From Spirochaetales bacterium (GTDB taxonomy: Bacteria > Spirochaetota > Spirochaetia > Sphaerochaetales > Sphaerochaetaceae), in the NCBI GenBank assembly GCA_028722305.1, contig JAQYHB010000056.1, positions 30,404-94,403 on the forward strand: a stretch of DNA of 64,000 nucleotides, read 5' to 3'. Positions 53,122-62,124 of the stretch are shown here, one piece after another (the stretch's first letter is position 1; every line of letters begins with the position of its first letter). Under the pieces are notes generated by a model. It was not told the DNA's origin, ran no database searches, and saw only the letters and a program-made list of their open reading frames with translations. The position numbers and the translations under genes were made by a program.

Positions 53122-54319
53122 GCATCATCTGCCTGCGGTAGGCCTTCAGGCCGGCGGCAAGGCACTTCAGTGCATGGCGGAGATCATTGGGATTGATCAC
53201 GTAGGCAAGTCTCACCTGCCGGGTCCCCAGCTCCTTGTGGACATAGAAGTCGGCGCATGGGGCGACCATCACCGTCTCGCCGTCCAGGTCGAAATCCTTC
53301 AGCATGAAGAGGGCGAACTTCTCCGCGTCATCGACCGGTAGCTCCGCCACCAGATAAAAGGCTCCCTTCGGGGTATTGCACTTCACCCCATCGATATCGT
53401 GCAGCCCGCGGACCAGCACGTTACGCCGCTCCTGGTACTCTTTCTTTACCTCGGCGATATAGGCGGTCTCGTCGGCCCTGAGCGCGGCCAACGCGGCGTG
53501 CTGCTCGATATCTGGCGGGCAGAGACGGGCCTGACAGAGCTTCAGGACGCCACCGAGGAACTCCTTGTTCTTGGTGACGATCGCTCCGACACGGCTGCCG
53601 CACATCGAGAAGCGCTTGCTGAAGGAATCAATGCAGACGACGCGGTCGGCGTACTCGGGGAAGCTCAGCACGCTGACGAAGTTCTTGCCGTCGTAGCAGA
53701 ACTCGCGGTAGACCTCGTCGACAATCAGGAAAATGTCGTGCTTCTTCACCAGCTTGAGCAGCTGGAGCAGTTCCTCCCTCGTATAGACATGGCCGGTCGG
53801 GTTGTTCGGGTTGCACAGCAGGATCGCTCCGGTCTTACGGGTAATCTTGCTCTCGAAATCGTCGATGGTCGGCAACACGAAACCGTCGTCCATGCGGCTG
53901 GTCACCGGCACCAGGTTGACCATGGCGACGTTGGCGAACGAGGCGACGTTGGTGTAGTACGGCTCGGGGATGATGACCTCGTCATAGGGGTCGCAGACCG
54001 TCATGAAGGAGAACTGGATTGCCTCGGAACCGCCGGTAGTGATCAGGATGTCCTCCGGATCCACCTGACAATTGTAGCCCTTGTAGTAATCGCACAGCGC
54101 TTCGCGTAGCTCGGGAAGCCCTTCGCTCGGACCATAGGCGATTGTCTTGGCCGAATAGTTCTGGACTGCCTTCAAGGCCGGTTCGGGAGTCCTGATATCG
54201 GGCTGGCCGATATTCAGGTGATAGACCTTGACCCCCCTGGCTGCCGCTTCACGGGCATACGGGCTGAGTCTGCGGATGGGGGAACACTGGAAACCGTCGA
54301 TACGATGAGACATTTGCAT
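53114..54319 (-). CDS. Class I/II PLP aminotransferase
   Basis: A 401-residue fold-type I aminotransferase near the aspartate-aminotransferase Ib group. Seen: LNIGQPDIRTP near 35, the ATTGGSEAIQF-like ITTGGSEAI near 93, NPNNPTGHVY near 170, DEVYREF near 200, the PLP lysine in DSFSKRFSMCGSRVG near 233, and Arg in RQVRLAYV near 370. The start at 54319 has AAGGAG nine bases upstream. It lies 105 bases after prs in a leader-like gap with secondary structure. Confidence 0.9.
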   Translation of the reverse strand: MQMSHRIDGFQCSPIRRLSPYAREAAARGVKVYHLNIGQPDIRTPEPALKAVQNYSAKTIAYGPSEGLPELREALCDYYKGYNCQVDPEDILITTGGSEAIQFSFMTVCDPYDEVIIPEPYYTNVASFANVAMVNLVPVTSRMDDGFVLPTIDDFESKITRKTGAILLCNPNNPTGHVYTREELLQLLKLVKKHDIFLIVDEVYREFCYDGKNFVSVLSFPEYADRVVCIDSFSKRFSMCGSRVGAIVTKNKEFLGGVLKLCQARLCPPDIEQHAALAALRADETAYIAEVKKEYQERRNVLVRGLHDIDGVKCNTPKGAFYLVAELPVDDAEKFALFMLKDFDLDGETVMVAPCADFYVHKELGTRQVRLAYVINPNDLRHALKCLAAGLKAYRRQMMHD

Positions 54320-54424
54320 AGGATGGCACTCCTTGAGTAGCTATGGTTGGCCAGCAGAGGCAGCCCCTCTCCGAAAGGCCACCCCTGTTTCTGGCTGAGT
54401 CCCGGTACCGCGTTGACTGTTCGT
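54320..54424 (-). other. Structured gap between prs and aminotransferase
   Basis: No gene. On the minus strand it can fold with GGTGGCC against GGCCAACC and an inner GAGG/CCTC hairpin, plus CAGCCAG further out. There is no T tract. It could be an attenuator, a riboswitch-like leader for the aminotransferase, or chance; it matches no class I know. Confidence 0.35.
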
Positions 54425-55732
54425 CTATGCGCGGCCCGGGTCCGTAGCCGCCGCAGCCTCAGTCGCTGACGCCGGAAGGGCCTCGTCCTTGATGCCCTGG
54501 CTATTGTTGATGAGAATCTGGATGAACTTGCGGTTATCCAGAAGCGGGCTGATCGAGCGTCCGTGATGCAGACGGTTGATGATGCGGGCGAAGAGCTCGG
54601 TCACATCCGCCTGCACGAACCACTCCTTGTCCAGAAGGTCATGCCCGTGGCAGACGGCGTTGGTGCCGATGATACGGTAGAAGACTCCCTCCTTGTAGGC
54701 CGCGTCAAAAGTGTCGACGGCACCGCAGTTGAAGAACGGAAGGCTGATCATGCAGATGATCCGCTTGGCTCCCAGCCGCTTCAGCTCGCGCATAGCCATC
54801 AGCATCGTGCCGCCGGTGGCGATCATGTCGTCCGCCATCAGGACCGTCTTTCCCTTGACATCGCCGAGCAGGTTGATCGACTTGATGTTGGTGTTCTTGG
54901 CATTGGTGCTCACCTGCGAGTAGTCACGCACCTTGTAGAGCATGGCAAGCGGGCGATGGAGCGCCTGGGCATAGAACTTGTTGCGGCTGACGGCGCCGGT
55001 ATCCGGGGAGACGACAACAAGGTCGGGATCGTTGAAATCGATGATCTTGTGCAGGGCGATCAGGGTCTGGTAGGAACCATGCAGGTTCTCCAGCCTGATA
55101 TGGCTGAAGCTGTTCTCAATCTCGCGGCTGTGGATGTCAAGGGTGATGATGCGGTCGACATCCAGCATCTCGCAGATATGGCCGAACATGCTGGCGGTAA
55201 GCGCCTCACGGCTCGCCTTCTTGTGCTGGCGGGCGTAGGGATAGGTCGGCAGGACCAGGGTGATCGAGTCGGCGCCGGCAAGGTGGACGGCGTTGATCGT
55301 GGTGAAGAGGAACATCAAATGATCGTTGACCGAAAGCCTGACCGGTTCATCGGCTCCGGCGACCGAGACCAGTTCCTCGTTGGCCATGTCGTAGATGATG
55401 TAGACGCGTAGTCCACGGACCGGATCGAGCAGTTCCGCCTTCTCCTCTCCGTTGGCGAACCTGGTGTACTTCACCTTGACGGTGAAATCAGGAACCTGGA
55501 AGCTGGTCGGGCATTTCGCCTTCGGAATGCTCTTGCTGTCCAAATCGTCGATCAGGGTGACCGCCTTCAGTACCTCCTCTTCCGTCATTCCATGGCGTTT
55601 CGCCAGCGCGGAAGAGAGCTTCTCATAGCGTTCCACATACAATCGGCGCAGATGCTTGACGATCTTGCTCGTGAAATACTCACTGCCAGGACCGGCAATT
55701 ACCCCAAGCTTGTGCGGCTTTACGATACTCAT
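54425..55732 (-). CDS. prs: Ribose-phosphate pyrophosphokinase, long variant
   Basis: A 435-residue PRPP synthase, which supplies PRPP for nucleotides, histidine and tryptophan. It is about 115 residues longer than the usual type. There is an insertion near residues 25-75 and a C-terminal tail of about 40 residues (Ala/Thr-rich). Matching segments are FANGEEKAEL near 90, LPTYPYARQHKK near 165, TLDIHSREIENSF near 200 and the PRPP loop VLMADDMIATGGTM, where the usual Asp-Thr is Ala-Thr. The start at 55732 has AGAGGA seven bases upstream. Confidence 0.88.
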   Translation of the reverse strand: MSIVKPHKLGVIAGPGSEYFTSKIVKHLRRLYVERYEKLSSALAKRHGMTEEEVLKAVTLIDDLDSKSIPKAKCPTSFQVPDFTVKVKYTRFANGEEKAELLDPVRGLRVYIIYDMANEELVSVAGADEPVRLSVNDHLMFLFTTINAVHLAGADSITLVLPTYPYARQHKKASREALTASMFGHICEMLDVDRIITLDIHSREIENSFSHIRLENLHGSYQTLIALHKIIDFNDPDLVVVSPDTGAVSRNKFYAQALHRPLAMLYKVRDYSQVSTNAKNTNIKSINLLGDVKGKTVLMADDMIATGGTMLMAMRELKRLGAKRIICMISLPFFNCGAVDTFDAAYKEGVFYRIIGTNAVCHGHDLLDKEWFVQADVTELFARIINRLHHGRSISPLLDNRKFIQILINNSQGIKDEALPASATEAAAATDPGRA

Positions 55733-55832
55733 CTCGCTGTCCTCTTTTCGGTGACGGTGTATCACCGTGTATTGTTAGTAGGTGTTCGTAGACTACCGCA
55801 AAACAACCCGTTTTGCTAGAGGGGAAAGGAGC

Positions 55833-57209
55833 TTACAACTCAATGGTGTCCACGTCCTCGAGCCCCGAAAGCCTCTCATAGGCCTCGTGAATCAGCCGTT
55901 CCTTCTCCTTGACCAGCCCTTCCATCAGGCAGGCGTCCTTCTCCGTCGTCCCCAGCATCAAGTTGCCCGGAGCGCCAATGCTGGTACGGCTCTTCAAGGC
56001 AGCGGTGATATCCTTCGGGACCTTGACCGTCTCCAAGTGCAGGCCGACGTCCCTGTAGGCGTCGCGGAAGGGCTCTCCCTTCATGACCCGCTGGAAGACC
56101 AAGTCGGTGGCGTACAGAAGCGAATTGCAGGCGCTCTTCAGCTTGTCCTCGTGGACCTCGAGCTGGCTGACCATGCGCGCCATGATGGCGACAAGCAGCC
56201 AGGTGGTCGAGGCCCCCTCGATCAACGGGGCCTTGGTGTCCTGGAAATCGCGGTTATAGCCGGAGGGAAGCGCCCTGATCAGCGCCTTGACGGTCGCCGC
56301 GTCTCCACCGACAATCGCGCTTCGGCTACGGGCAAGCTCCAGACCGTCAGGATTCTTCTTCTGTGGCATGATCGAGCTGCCTGTGGTCAGCTCCTTCGGC
56401 AACGAGAAATAGCCAAGCTCTGGAAGGGTGAAGAGCATCAGGTCCTGCGCCATCTTGCTGATGGTCAAGGCGATATAGTCGCAGTGGTCAAGCAACATTC
56501 CCTCGAACTTGCCCCTGCTGTCCACCGAGTAGAGGACATTGCGCTGCGGACCCTTGAACCCCAGCAGGTCCGCCGTGTAGGCGCGGTCCAGCGGAAGCGG
56601 GACCCCGTAGCTGGCGGCAGCCCCCAGCGGGCTGTGGTCCAACAGCCCTTCCAGATCGAGCAGCAGGCCCGTCTCGTCAATCAGCTCCTCGGCAAAGCTG
56701 GCGGCCCAGGTACCCACCGACGAGGGCATGGCAATCTGCATGTGGGTGCGTCCCGGCATCGGCGTGAACTCGTAGCGCTTGGCGAATGCGAGAAGTTCCT
56801 TGGCGAAGGAAAGCGTCTCACCGGCAAGGCGCAGCGAGTAGTCGCGCATCCACAGGCGCAGGGCAACCTGCACCTGGTCGTTGCGGCTGCGGCCGGTATG
56901 GATCTTCTTGCCGACGTCGCCGTAGCGCTCGGTCAGGAAATTCTCGATCGCCGTATGGCAGTCCTCGTCGCTCCTCTGGATCGGGAAGTCATGCTTCTGG
57001 CGCAGCTTGACTACCTCGCGAAGCCCCTCCATCAGGTTCTCCCCTTCCTCTTGGGTCAACAAACCGATCTTCACCAGGCCCTTCATGTGCGCCATGGAAG
57101 CGAGCGCGTCGCTGATGACCAGATGCTGGTCGAGAAGGTAATCACTACCGACGGTGAATTGCTCCATCAGCGTGTCCAGCGAATAGTTTTTCTGCCACAA
57201 TTTCGCCAT
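55833..57209 (-). CDS. argH: Argininosuccinate lyase
   Basis: A 458-residue fumarase/aspartase-superfamily lyase forming arginine and fumarate. Seen: KKIHTGRSRNDQV near 100, PMPGRTHMQIAMPSS near 150, and the flexible signature loop GSSIMPQKKNPD near 275. No argG is nearby. GGAG lies seven bases before the ATG. Promoter TTGACC, 17 bases, TACACT lies upstream. Confidence 0.95.
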   Translation of the reverse strand: MAKLWQKNYSLDTLMEQFTVGSDYLLDQHLVISDALASMAHMKGLVKIGLLTQEEGENLMEGLREVVKLRQKHDFPIQRSDEDCHTAIENFLTERYGDVGKKIHTGRSRNDQVQVALRLWMRDYSLRLAGETLSFAKELLAFAKRYEFTPMPGRTHMQIAMPSSVGTWAASFAEELIDETGLLLDLEGLLDHSPLGAAASYGVPLPLDRAYTADLLGFKGPQRNVLYSVDSRGKFEGMLLDHCDYIALTISKMAQDLMLFTLPELGYFSLPKELTTGSSIMPQKKNPDGLELARSRSAIVGGDAATVKALIRALPSGYNRDFQDTKAPLIEGASTTWLLVAIMARMVSQLEVHEDKLKSACNSLLYATDLVFQRVMKGEPFRDAYRDVGLHLETVKVPKDITAALKSRTSIGAPGNLMLGTTEKDACLMEGLVKEKERLIHEAYERLSGLEDVDTIEL

Positions 57210-57229
57210 ATCGAATCTCCGTTTTGTCC

Positions 57230-57258
57230 AGTGTAAGGATTGGCCCCAGAGCGGTCAA
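57230..57258 (-). promoter_or_regulatory. argH promoter
   Basis: TTGACC at 57258-57253, 17-base spacer, TACACT at 57235-57230. The leader of about 15-20 bases holds the ribosome site. Confidence 0.55.
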
Positions 57259-57294
57259 TCGATCAAAACGGTGGAAAAGACGGTATGGTAGGGT

Positions 57295-58185
57295 ATGAAA
57301 CATTCTTATCTTGCTACTTTCTTGCTCTTTTTGGCCGGCTGCAACCCACAGACCGCCCTTACCAACCTGGGGGATCTGCATGCTCCTTCCCTCGTCTCGG
57401 CAGGCATGACGACTTCCGACAGCGCCCGGCTGGTCTTTGACGAACCGCTTTCCGCAAGCGGCTCGATTGCGGAGAGCCCCATCGCCATCACCAGCCTGAA
57501 GGCCGATGGGAACGAGCTTCGCGTATACTTTCAGAAGGCGCTTCCGCTGGACAGGACCACCGTCCTGAATGGGCGGGTCAAGGACGAGCGGGGCAACAGC
57601 TGCAACTTCACCATCCCCCTCTGGGGGAAGAACGAGCATCCAGCCACCATGCTGATCAGTGAGTGCACCACCAAGGGAACCAAAAGCCAACCTGACCGGG
57701 TCGAGCTTCTGTGCGTCAAGCCAGGCTCCATCAGCGGGTTGACGGTGTCCGACGGCCCCCCGGGATGGGAAGAAGACCGATGCGTCCTTCCCGACAAGTA
57801 CGTCTGGCCCGGTACCCGCATCGTCATCCAGTTCCAAGCCGGTGGCGAGCAGCTTCCCTACCACTCCAGCCTGGCGGGACTGGGTTCCAACAATGGCTGC
57901 GTCGTCCTATTGAGCGACCCGTCGGCGAACGCCGAGGTCTTGGACGCCCTGGTCTACAGCAACCGGCAGAGCGACCTGTATGGAGGCTGGGGAACCAGTT
58001 CCACCCAGAGCGCCATCGAGCGGCTTGTCGCCCTGGGAGGTTGGGACAGCGATTCCCCCTCCCTCGCCGTCGACTCCACCCACAGCACCTCGACCAGGAG
58101 CATGCAGCGCCGTGGAGAAACGGATACCGACAGCGCCTCTGACTGGGTGATCGCCCCGACCGGAGGAGCCTCGTGGGGATTCTAG
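57295..58185 (+). CDS. Lipoprotein with lamin-tail-like domain
   Basis: A 296-residue predicted lipoprotein with lipobox FLAGC (Cys16). A possible Ig-like segment spans residues about 30-115. Then a lamin-tail-domain-like part (ISECTTKGTKSQPDRVELL, followed by DRCVLPDKYVWPGT, with the strand VVLLSDP near 205) runs to the end. Lamin-tail domains in bacterial surface proteins often join nucleases or adhesins; here the domain stands alone. TATGGT at 57284-57289 lies five bases before ATG; the -35 is poor. Confidence 0.75.
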   Translation: MKHSYLATFLLFLAGCNPQTALTNLGDLHAPSLVSAGMTTSDSARLVFDEPLSASGSIAESPIAITSLKADGNELRVYFQKALPLDRTTVLNGRVKDERGNSCNFTIPLWGKNEHPATMLISECTTKGTKSQPDRVELLCVKPGSISGLTVSDGPPGWEEDRCVLPDKYVWPGTRIVIQFQAGGEQLPYHSSLAGLGSNNGCVVLLSDPSANAEVLDALVYSNRQSDLYGGWGTSSTQSAIERLVALGGWDSDSPSLAVDSTHSTSTRSMQRRGETDTDSASDWVIAPTGGASWGF

Positions 58186-58186
58186 G

Positions 58187-59011
58187 TCAGATATGGGAGA
58201 CGAGGAAGTCCAGGACCAGCTGTTTCACGGAGTCTTGGAAGAAGGGATGGTCCGCATGGTCCGCTCCCTCGACCAGCACCAGGCCGGAGGGCACCCCTGC
58301 CTTCTGCAACGCGGCGTACACCTCCTCGGATTGGCCGGGAGCGACCTGGCTGTCGCCAGTGCCATGCAGCAGAAGGATTGGTTTGGAGACTTCCGGGTCT
58401 ACCGACTTCGCCAATACAGGATAGGAGAAAGCGTCATACGGAATCTCCTGCTTCTCCGGGTTGAAACCCAACGTCCGCACATTGGTCACCGGGTAAAGCC
58501 CCACCGCGCAACGGACACCGCTCGGATACTGGTCGTAGAGCCCGTTCCGATAGCGTTCCGAATCCCCTGTCAGCCCGGTCAGCACGCTGAAATAGCCGCC
58601 GGCAGACTCACCCATGATGGCGATCTGGCCGCTCTTGACGTGCAGCGCCTTGGCGTTGGCCCGGATATAGCGGATGGCGCAGGATATCTGCTCCATCTGC
58701 GCCGGGAACTTGGTCTTGAAGGTAGTCCCGTATTCCACGCTCGCAACGACAAACCCGTGGCGGACGTAGTACAGTAGCTCCGGCATCCAGACATCGCAGT
58801 CAACCTCGCGGAAGGACCCTCCCGCGAGGAATACCAGGCAAGGGTGGTCGGTCGCCCTGTCGTCATAGGGGAAATGGCTTCGTGGCCGCATCACCGACAT
58901 ATGCAGCGGCTGGCTCGCGGCCCCGCACCAGAAACTCGTCTGCATGTAGACAATTCCCGTGGTCAGGAGCACCACCGGCCGGTCGTCTTTCCCAGGAATA
59001 ACCGTGCGCAT
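58187..59011 (-). CDS. Alpha/beta hydrolase
   Basis: A 274-residue esterase/lipase-type hydrolase. The nucleophile serine is in GESAGG near residue 133, with Asp in GTGDSQVAPG and His in GADHADHPF near the end. The oxyanion part reads LAGGSF. The family includes acetyl-xylan and carboxyl esterases. It follows the phosphodiesterase by eight bases and may act on the same nutrient. No signal peptide, so probably cytoplasmic. Confidence 0.88.
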   Translation of the reverse strand: MRTVIPGKDDRPVVLLTTGIVYMQTSFWCGAASQPLHMSVMRPRSHFPYDDRATDHPCLVFLAGGSFREVDCDVWMPELLYYVRHGFVVASVEYGTTFKTKFPAQMEQISCAIRYIRANAKALHVKSGQIAIMGESAGGYFSVLTGLTGDSERYRNGLYDQYPSGVRCAVGLYPVTNVRTLGFNPEKQEIPYDAFSYPVLAKSVDPEVSKPILLLHGTGDSQVAPGQSEEVYAALQKAGVPSGLVLVEGADHADHPFFQDSVKQLVLDFLVSHI

Positions 59012-59019
59012 GCTTCCGC

Positions 59020-60312
59020 CTACCTGAGCAACTCGTCCATCGCCTTCCCGTCGATATCGTCGGGCATCTTACATCCCAGCACCTTGGCGAAGGTGGGGGC
59101 CTCGTCGACAATCGGATGGACACCGGTCCGGAACCCTTGCTTGAACGCGGGTCCTTTGGCGAGGAAGACCGGCTGGGGTCCCTTGTCCGGCAGGTAACCA
59201 TGGGTGGCATGTCCGGTCCGATAATCGCTCGTGTCGAAGGAACGCACCAAGGGTGGCAGCCAGTTGTCGGCGAAGGAGGTATAGCCGTCGGTCTCCAGCA
59301 CGAAGGAGAAATCACCGCCAAGGCGTTCCTCCCTCCGCGATTCCTCCTCCGTGAAGACGCGGCTGACGCCATAGACCCCCTCGGCGCACAGACCGTCAAG
59401 CAGATCTTTCGTCTTCTGCCAGATCCGCTTGTCAGAAGGATCCTTCAGATAGACAAGGGCGGAAGCGCCGCCACTGAGGACATAGGCGTCCCAGTCCTTG
59501 ATCTCTCCCTTTCCGTCCAGCCGGATCAGGCCCGCCTGCACCAGCTTCACGTTCAGGCAGAGGTTGCGTACCACGTCGATCTGTCCGTGGTCGCTGATCA
59601 GACAGAGGTTGGTCGACTCCAGAAGTCCAGCCCGCTGCACTGCGTCCATGATGATGCCGATGTAGCGGTCCGTCTCGATGACGCCAGCTTCCACCTGCGG
59701 GGTGAAGACACCCGTATGATGGCGGTAGGCATCGATATTGGCGGGATGAATCGCCAGCAAATCAGGCTGGAAGCGCGTGATGAAGTCGGCAGCGACGTGG
59801 ATCAGGAACTCGTCGCAACCCGGATGGATCCGGTTGGTCAATATCGGCTCATACCGGTCGATGATGGAGAGCACCTCGGACGAGGAGCCCATCCGCTTGA
59901 AAGCCTCGTGGACTGTGTCCTCAGGCCCCTGGGGCCAGTACTCGTCGCACAGCCAGTCGATATGCTCATGGTTGCCGGTCACCGGCCAGAAGACCGCCGC
60001 GGTGGAGAGCCCCGCTTCCTTCGCCATGTCGAAAATGTCGGGGCGCCTGACGTGCTTGTGGTCCCACGCCCACGGCTGGGTGTGCAGTCCGACGGTGAAA
60101 TCCAGGTTCCCGTAGATACCGTGCTTGTCCGGGTAGCAACCTGTCACCACGGAGGTGTGCACGGGATAGGTGATGGTCGGATAGATGGTCTTGATATGGT
60201 CGCACTCCACTCCTCCGGCCAAGTACTTCTTGTAGTTCGGCAATGTTTTCAGCAAGGAAAGATCTTCCGTGACCATTGCGTCCGCGGAGAGAATGATGAG
60301 TTTTTGTTTCAT
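59020..60312 (-). CDS. NPP-type phosphodiesterase/nucleotide pyrophosphatase
   Basis: A 430-residue alkaline-phosphatase-superfamily enzyme of the nucleotide pyrophosphatase/phosphodiesterase kind. The two-metal site can be read: Asp in ILSADAM, nucleophile Thr in YPTITYPVH near 46, Asp/His in NIDAYRHH near 195, DH in ISDHGQ near 240, and His in TGHATHG near 370. NPPs hydrolyse phosphodiesters such as glycerophosphocholine or dinucleotides. No signal peptide, so it acts inside the cell. It lies eight bases after the second permease gene, in the place where ugpQ sits in a glycerol-3-phosphate importer operon. Confidence 0.88.
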   Translation of the reverse strand: MKQKLIILSADAMVTEDLSLLKTLPNYKKYLAGGVECDHIKTIYPTITYPVHTSVVTGCYPDKHGIYGNLDFTVGLHTQPWAWDHKHVRRPDIFDMAKEAGLSTAAVFWPVTGNHEHIDWLCDEYWPQGPEDTVHEAFKRMGSSSEVLSIIDRYEPILTNRIHPGCDEFLIHVAADFITRFQPDLLAIHPANIDAYRHHTGVFTPQVEAGVIETDRYIGIIMDAVQRAGLLESTNLCLISDHGQIDVVRNLCLNVKLVQAGLIRLDGKGEIKDWDAYVLSGGASALVYLKDPSDKRIWQKTKDLLDGLCAEGVYGVSRVFTEEESRREERLGGDFSFVLETDGYTSFADNWLPPLVRSFDTSDYRTGHATHGYLPDKGPQPVFLAKGPAFKQGFRTGVHPIVDEAPTFAKVLGCKMPDDIDGKAMDELLR

Positions 60313-60320
60313 GATAGCAC

Positions 60321-61154
60321 CTACTTTATCCCAGTATACGCGAAAGCGGAAATAATGTGTCTATTGGAAACCGCGTAAATGAGCAGAATCGGGAAGACCA
60401 GGAACATGTTTCCCGCCATCACGATGTTCCAGTTGGTGATGCCCTCAGAGTCGTACAAGCTCTTTACCGCGAGGGTAAGCGGACGTACGGCATCCCGGTT
60501 GGTCATGACCAACGGCCAGAAATAGTCGTTCCAATGGGCGATGAAATTGAAGAGTATGATTGTGGAGATGGCGGGCTTGCTCATCGGCATCAGCACGTGC
60601 CAGAGCATCTGGATTTCCGAGGCGCCATCGAGTTTCGCGGCCTCAATCAGTTCCGTGGGAACCTGCATGAAGTACTGCCGGAGCAGGAACACGCCGAAAG
60701 CGCTTGTCATGAACGGAAGGATCTGAGGAACCAGGGTTCCCAGCAACTTCCACCGGCTCATCATCATGTACACAGGGAGAAAAGTAATCTGCCCAGGGGT
60801 CATGAAGGCTATGATCACCAAGGCAAAGAGCAAGGACTTACCTTTGAACGAATACTTCGCGAAGCTGTAGGCCGCAGGAATCATGACCGCCAGCTGGATG
60901 ATCAGGATTGCCGCGACGACAACCACCGAGTTCCGCAAAAAGAGCAGGAAGGGGCGTGATGTCCAAGCGTCAACGTAGTTGGAGATCATGAAATGGTGGG
61001 GAATGATGGTAGCCGGAAAGGTCATCGTCTCCTCAGTGGTCTGAAGCGATACGGAAAGCATCCACAGGAACGGGAAGACGAACAGGAAAATCAATAGCAG
61101 CTTCCCGATAAAGGAAACACAGGAAAGGGTGGTCTGGAACCTCGTCTTTTTCAT
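60321..61154 (-). CDS. ABC importer permease, UgpE/MalG-like
   Basis: A 277-residue CUT1-type permease with six spans and the EAA loop ELIEAAKLDGASEIQMLWHVLMPMSKPA near 180 (only part quoted: EAAKLDGAS). It would pair with the upstream permease. No ATPase gene follows, so the ATP-binding subunit must come from elsewhere, as with shared MsmK/MalK ATPases. Confidence 0.93.
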   Translation of the reverse strand: MKKTRFQTTLSCVSFIGKLLLIFLFVFPFLWMLSVSLQTTEETMTFPATIIPHHFMISNYVDAWTSRPFLLFLRNSVVVVAAILIIQLAVMIPAAYSFAKYSFKGKSLLFALVIIAFMTPGQITFLPVYMMMSRWKLLGTLVPQILPFMTSAFGVFLLRQYFMQVPTELIEAAKLDGASEIQMLWHVLMPMSKPAISTIILFNFIAHWNDYFWPLVMTNRDAVRPLTLAVKSLYDSEGITNWNIVMAGNMFLVFPILLIYAVSNRHIISAFAYTGIK

Positions 61155-61169
61155 TTGGCACCTCCCTCC

Positions 61170-62057
61170 TTACTGGTAGAACACCCGCTTGGAGAGTACT
61201 TTGAAGTAGACTGCGGAGAGCAGCGCGACAATCACCAGCAGCACGACACCGGCGACAGCTCCATAGCCCCACCGGTAATTGGTGAACACTTCCATGTAGA
61301 TGAGATAGGCAATCGAGCTCGTCGCATTGTTCGGCCCTCCCATTGTCATCACCAGAATCAGCTCGAACACCTTGAAGGCGGAAATCGTCAGGACAATCAG
61401 GACAAAGAAAATCTGAGGGGAAATGATGGGCAGGACAATCTGAAAGAAAATCCTCGGGCCGCTTGCGTGGTCGAGCTCCGCGGCCTCGTAGATGTCCTGG
61501 GGAACGCTCTGGATGGCGGCGATGAAAATCAGCGTGTAGTAGCCAACACTCTGCCAGACAGAGATGAAGATGATGGAACCCAAAGCGCTTTTCGAGCTTT
61601 GCAGCCACTGGCTGGTAGGCAGGCCAAGAGTCCGCAGAAAGGAATTCATGATGCCGTATTGTGGCTCAAGGATCCACATCCAGATCAGGGAGATGGAGAC
61701 CGTGGCGACAATATGGGGGAAAAACACGCATACCTGCGAAAGCCGGTCGATTGTCCGTTTCTTCCGCCCGATCCATTCGGCAATCAACAGCGAGAGGACC
61801 ATGATCAGGGCCACGGTCACAAAGGAATAGACGACCGTGTTGGCCATCGATTTGGAGAAGGAATCTTTCGCAAACAGCCTGCTGTAGTTGGTCAGCCCGA
61901 CAAACTTCGTCTTCGACGCGTTGAGCATGTTGACGTCATAGAAGCTGAGCTTCACCAGGCTGAAAATCGGGTAGACGCAAAACAACAGAATCCCGATGAT
62001 GGCGGGAGCCACCAGCAGGTAAGGAGTTACGAGTTTTTTGATGCGGTAGTGCTTCAT
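61170..62057 (-). CDS. ABC importer permease, UgpA/MalF-like
   Basis: A 295-residue CUT1-type permease with six spans and the EAA loop (YEAAELDHASGPRIFFQI near 195). I chose the start at 62057 (MKHYRIKKLV); the longer frame begins inside the hairpin that follows the binding-protein gene. The gap to the next permease is 15 bases. Confidence 0.92.
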   Translation of the reverse strand: MKHYRIKKLVTPYLLVAPAIIGILLFCVYPIFSLVKLSFYDVNMLNASKTKFVGLTNYSRLFAKDSFSKSMANTVVYSFVTVALIMVLSLLIAEWIGRKKRTIDRLSQVCVFFPHIVATVSISLIWMWILEPQYGIMNSFLRTLGLPTSQWLQSSKSALGSIIFISVWQSVGYYTLIFIAAIQSVPQDIYEAAELDHASGPRIFFQIVLPIISPQIFFVLIVLTISAFKVFELILVMTMGGPNNATSSIAYLIYMEVFTNYRWGYGAVAGVVLLVIVALLSAVYFKVLSKRVFYQ

Positions 62058-62081
62058 ATATTGTATTTCCAGAATAAACAG

Positions 62082-62110
62082 ACAGGGTGTCGGCGTCACC
62101 GGCACCCTGT
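62082..62110 (-). other. Hairpin between binding-protein and permease genes
   Basis: Eight-base perfect stem ACAGGGTG/CACCCTGT with a possible inner CGG/CCG pair. No long T tract. Typical of importer operons, where such a stem leaves the binding-protein message more abundant than that of the permeases. Confidence 0.65.
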
Positions 62111-62124
62111 AGCGGAGGTGGTGG

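Noticed and set aside
55782..57236. 484-residue open frame antisense to argH
   Set aside because: argH is complete with all motifs; the opposite frame is compositionally odd.
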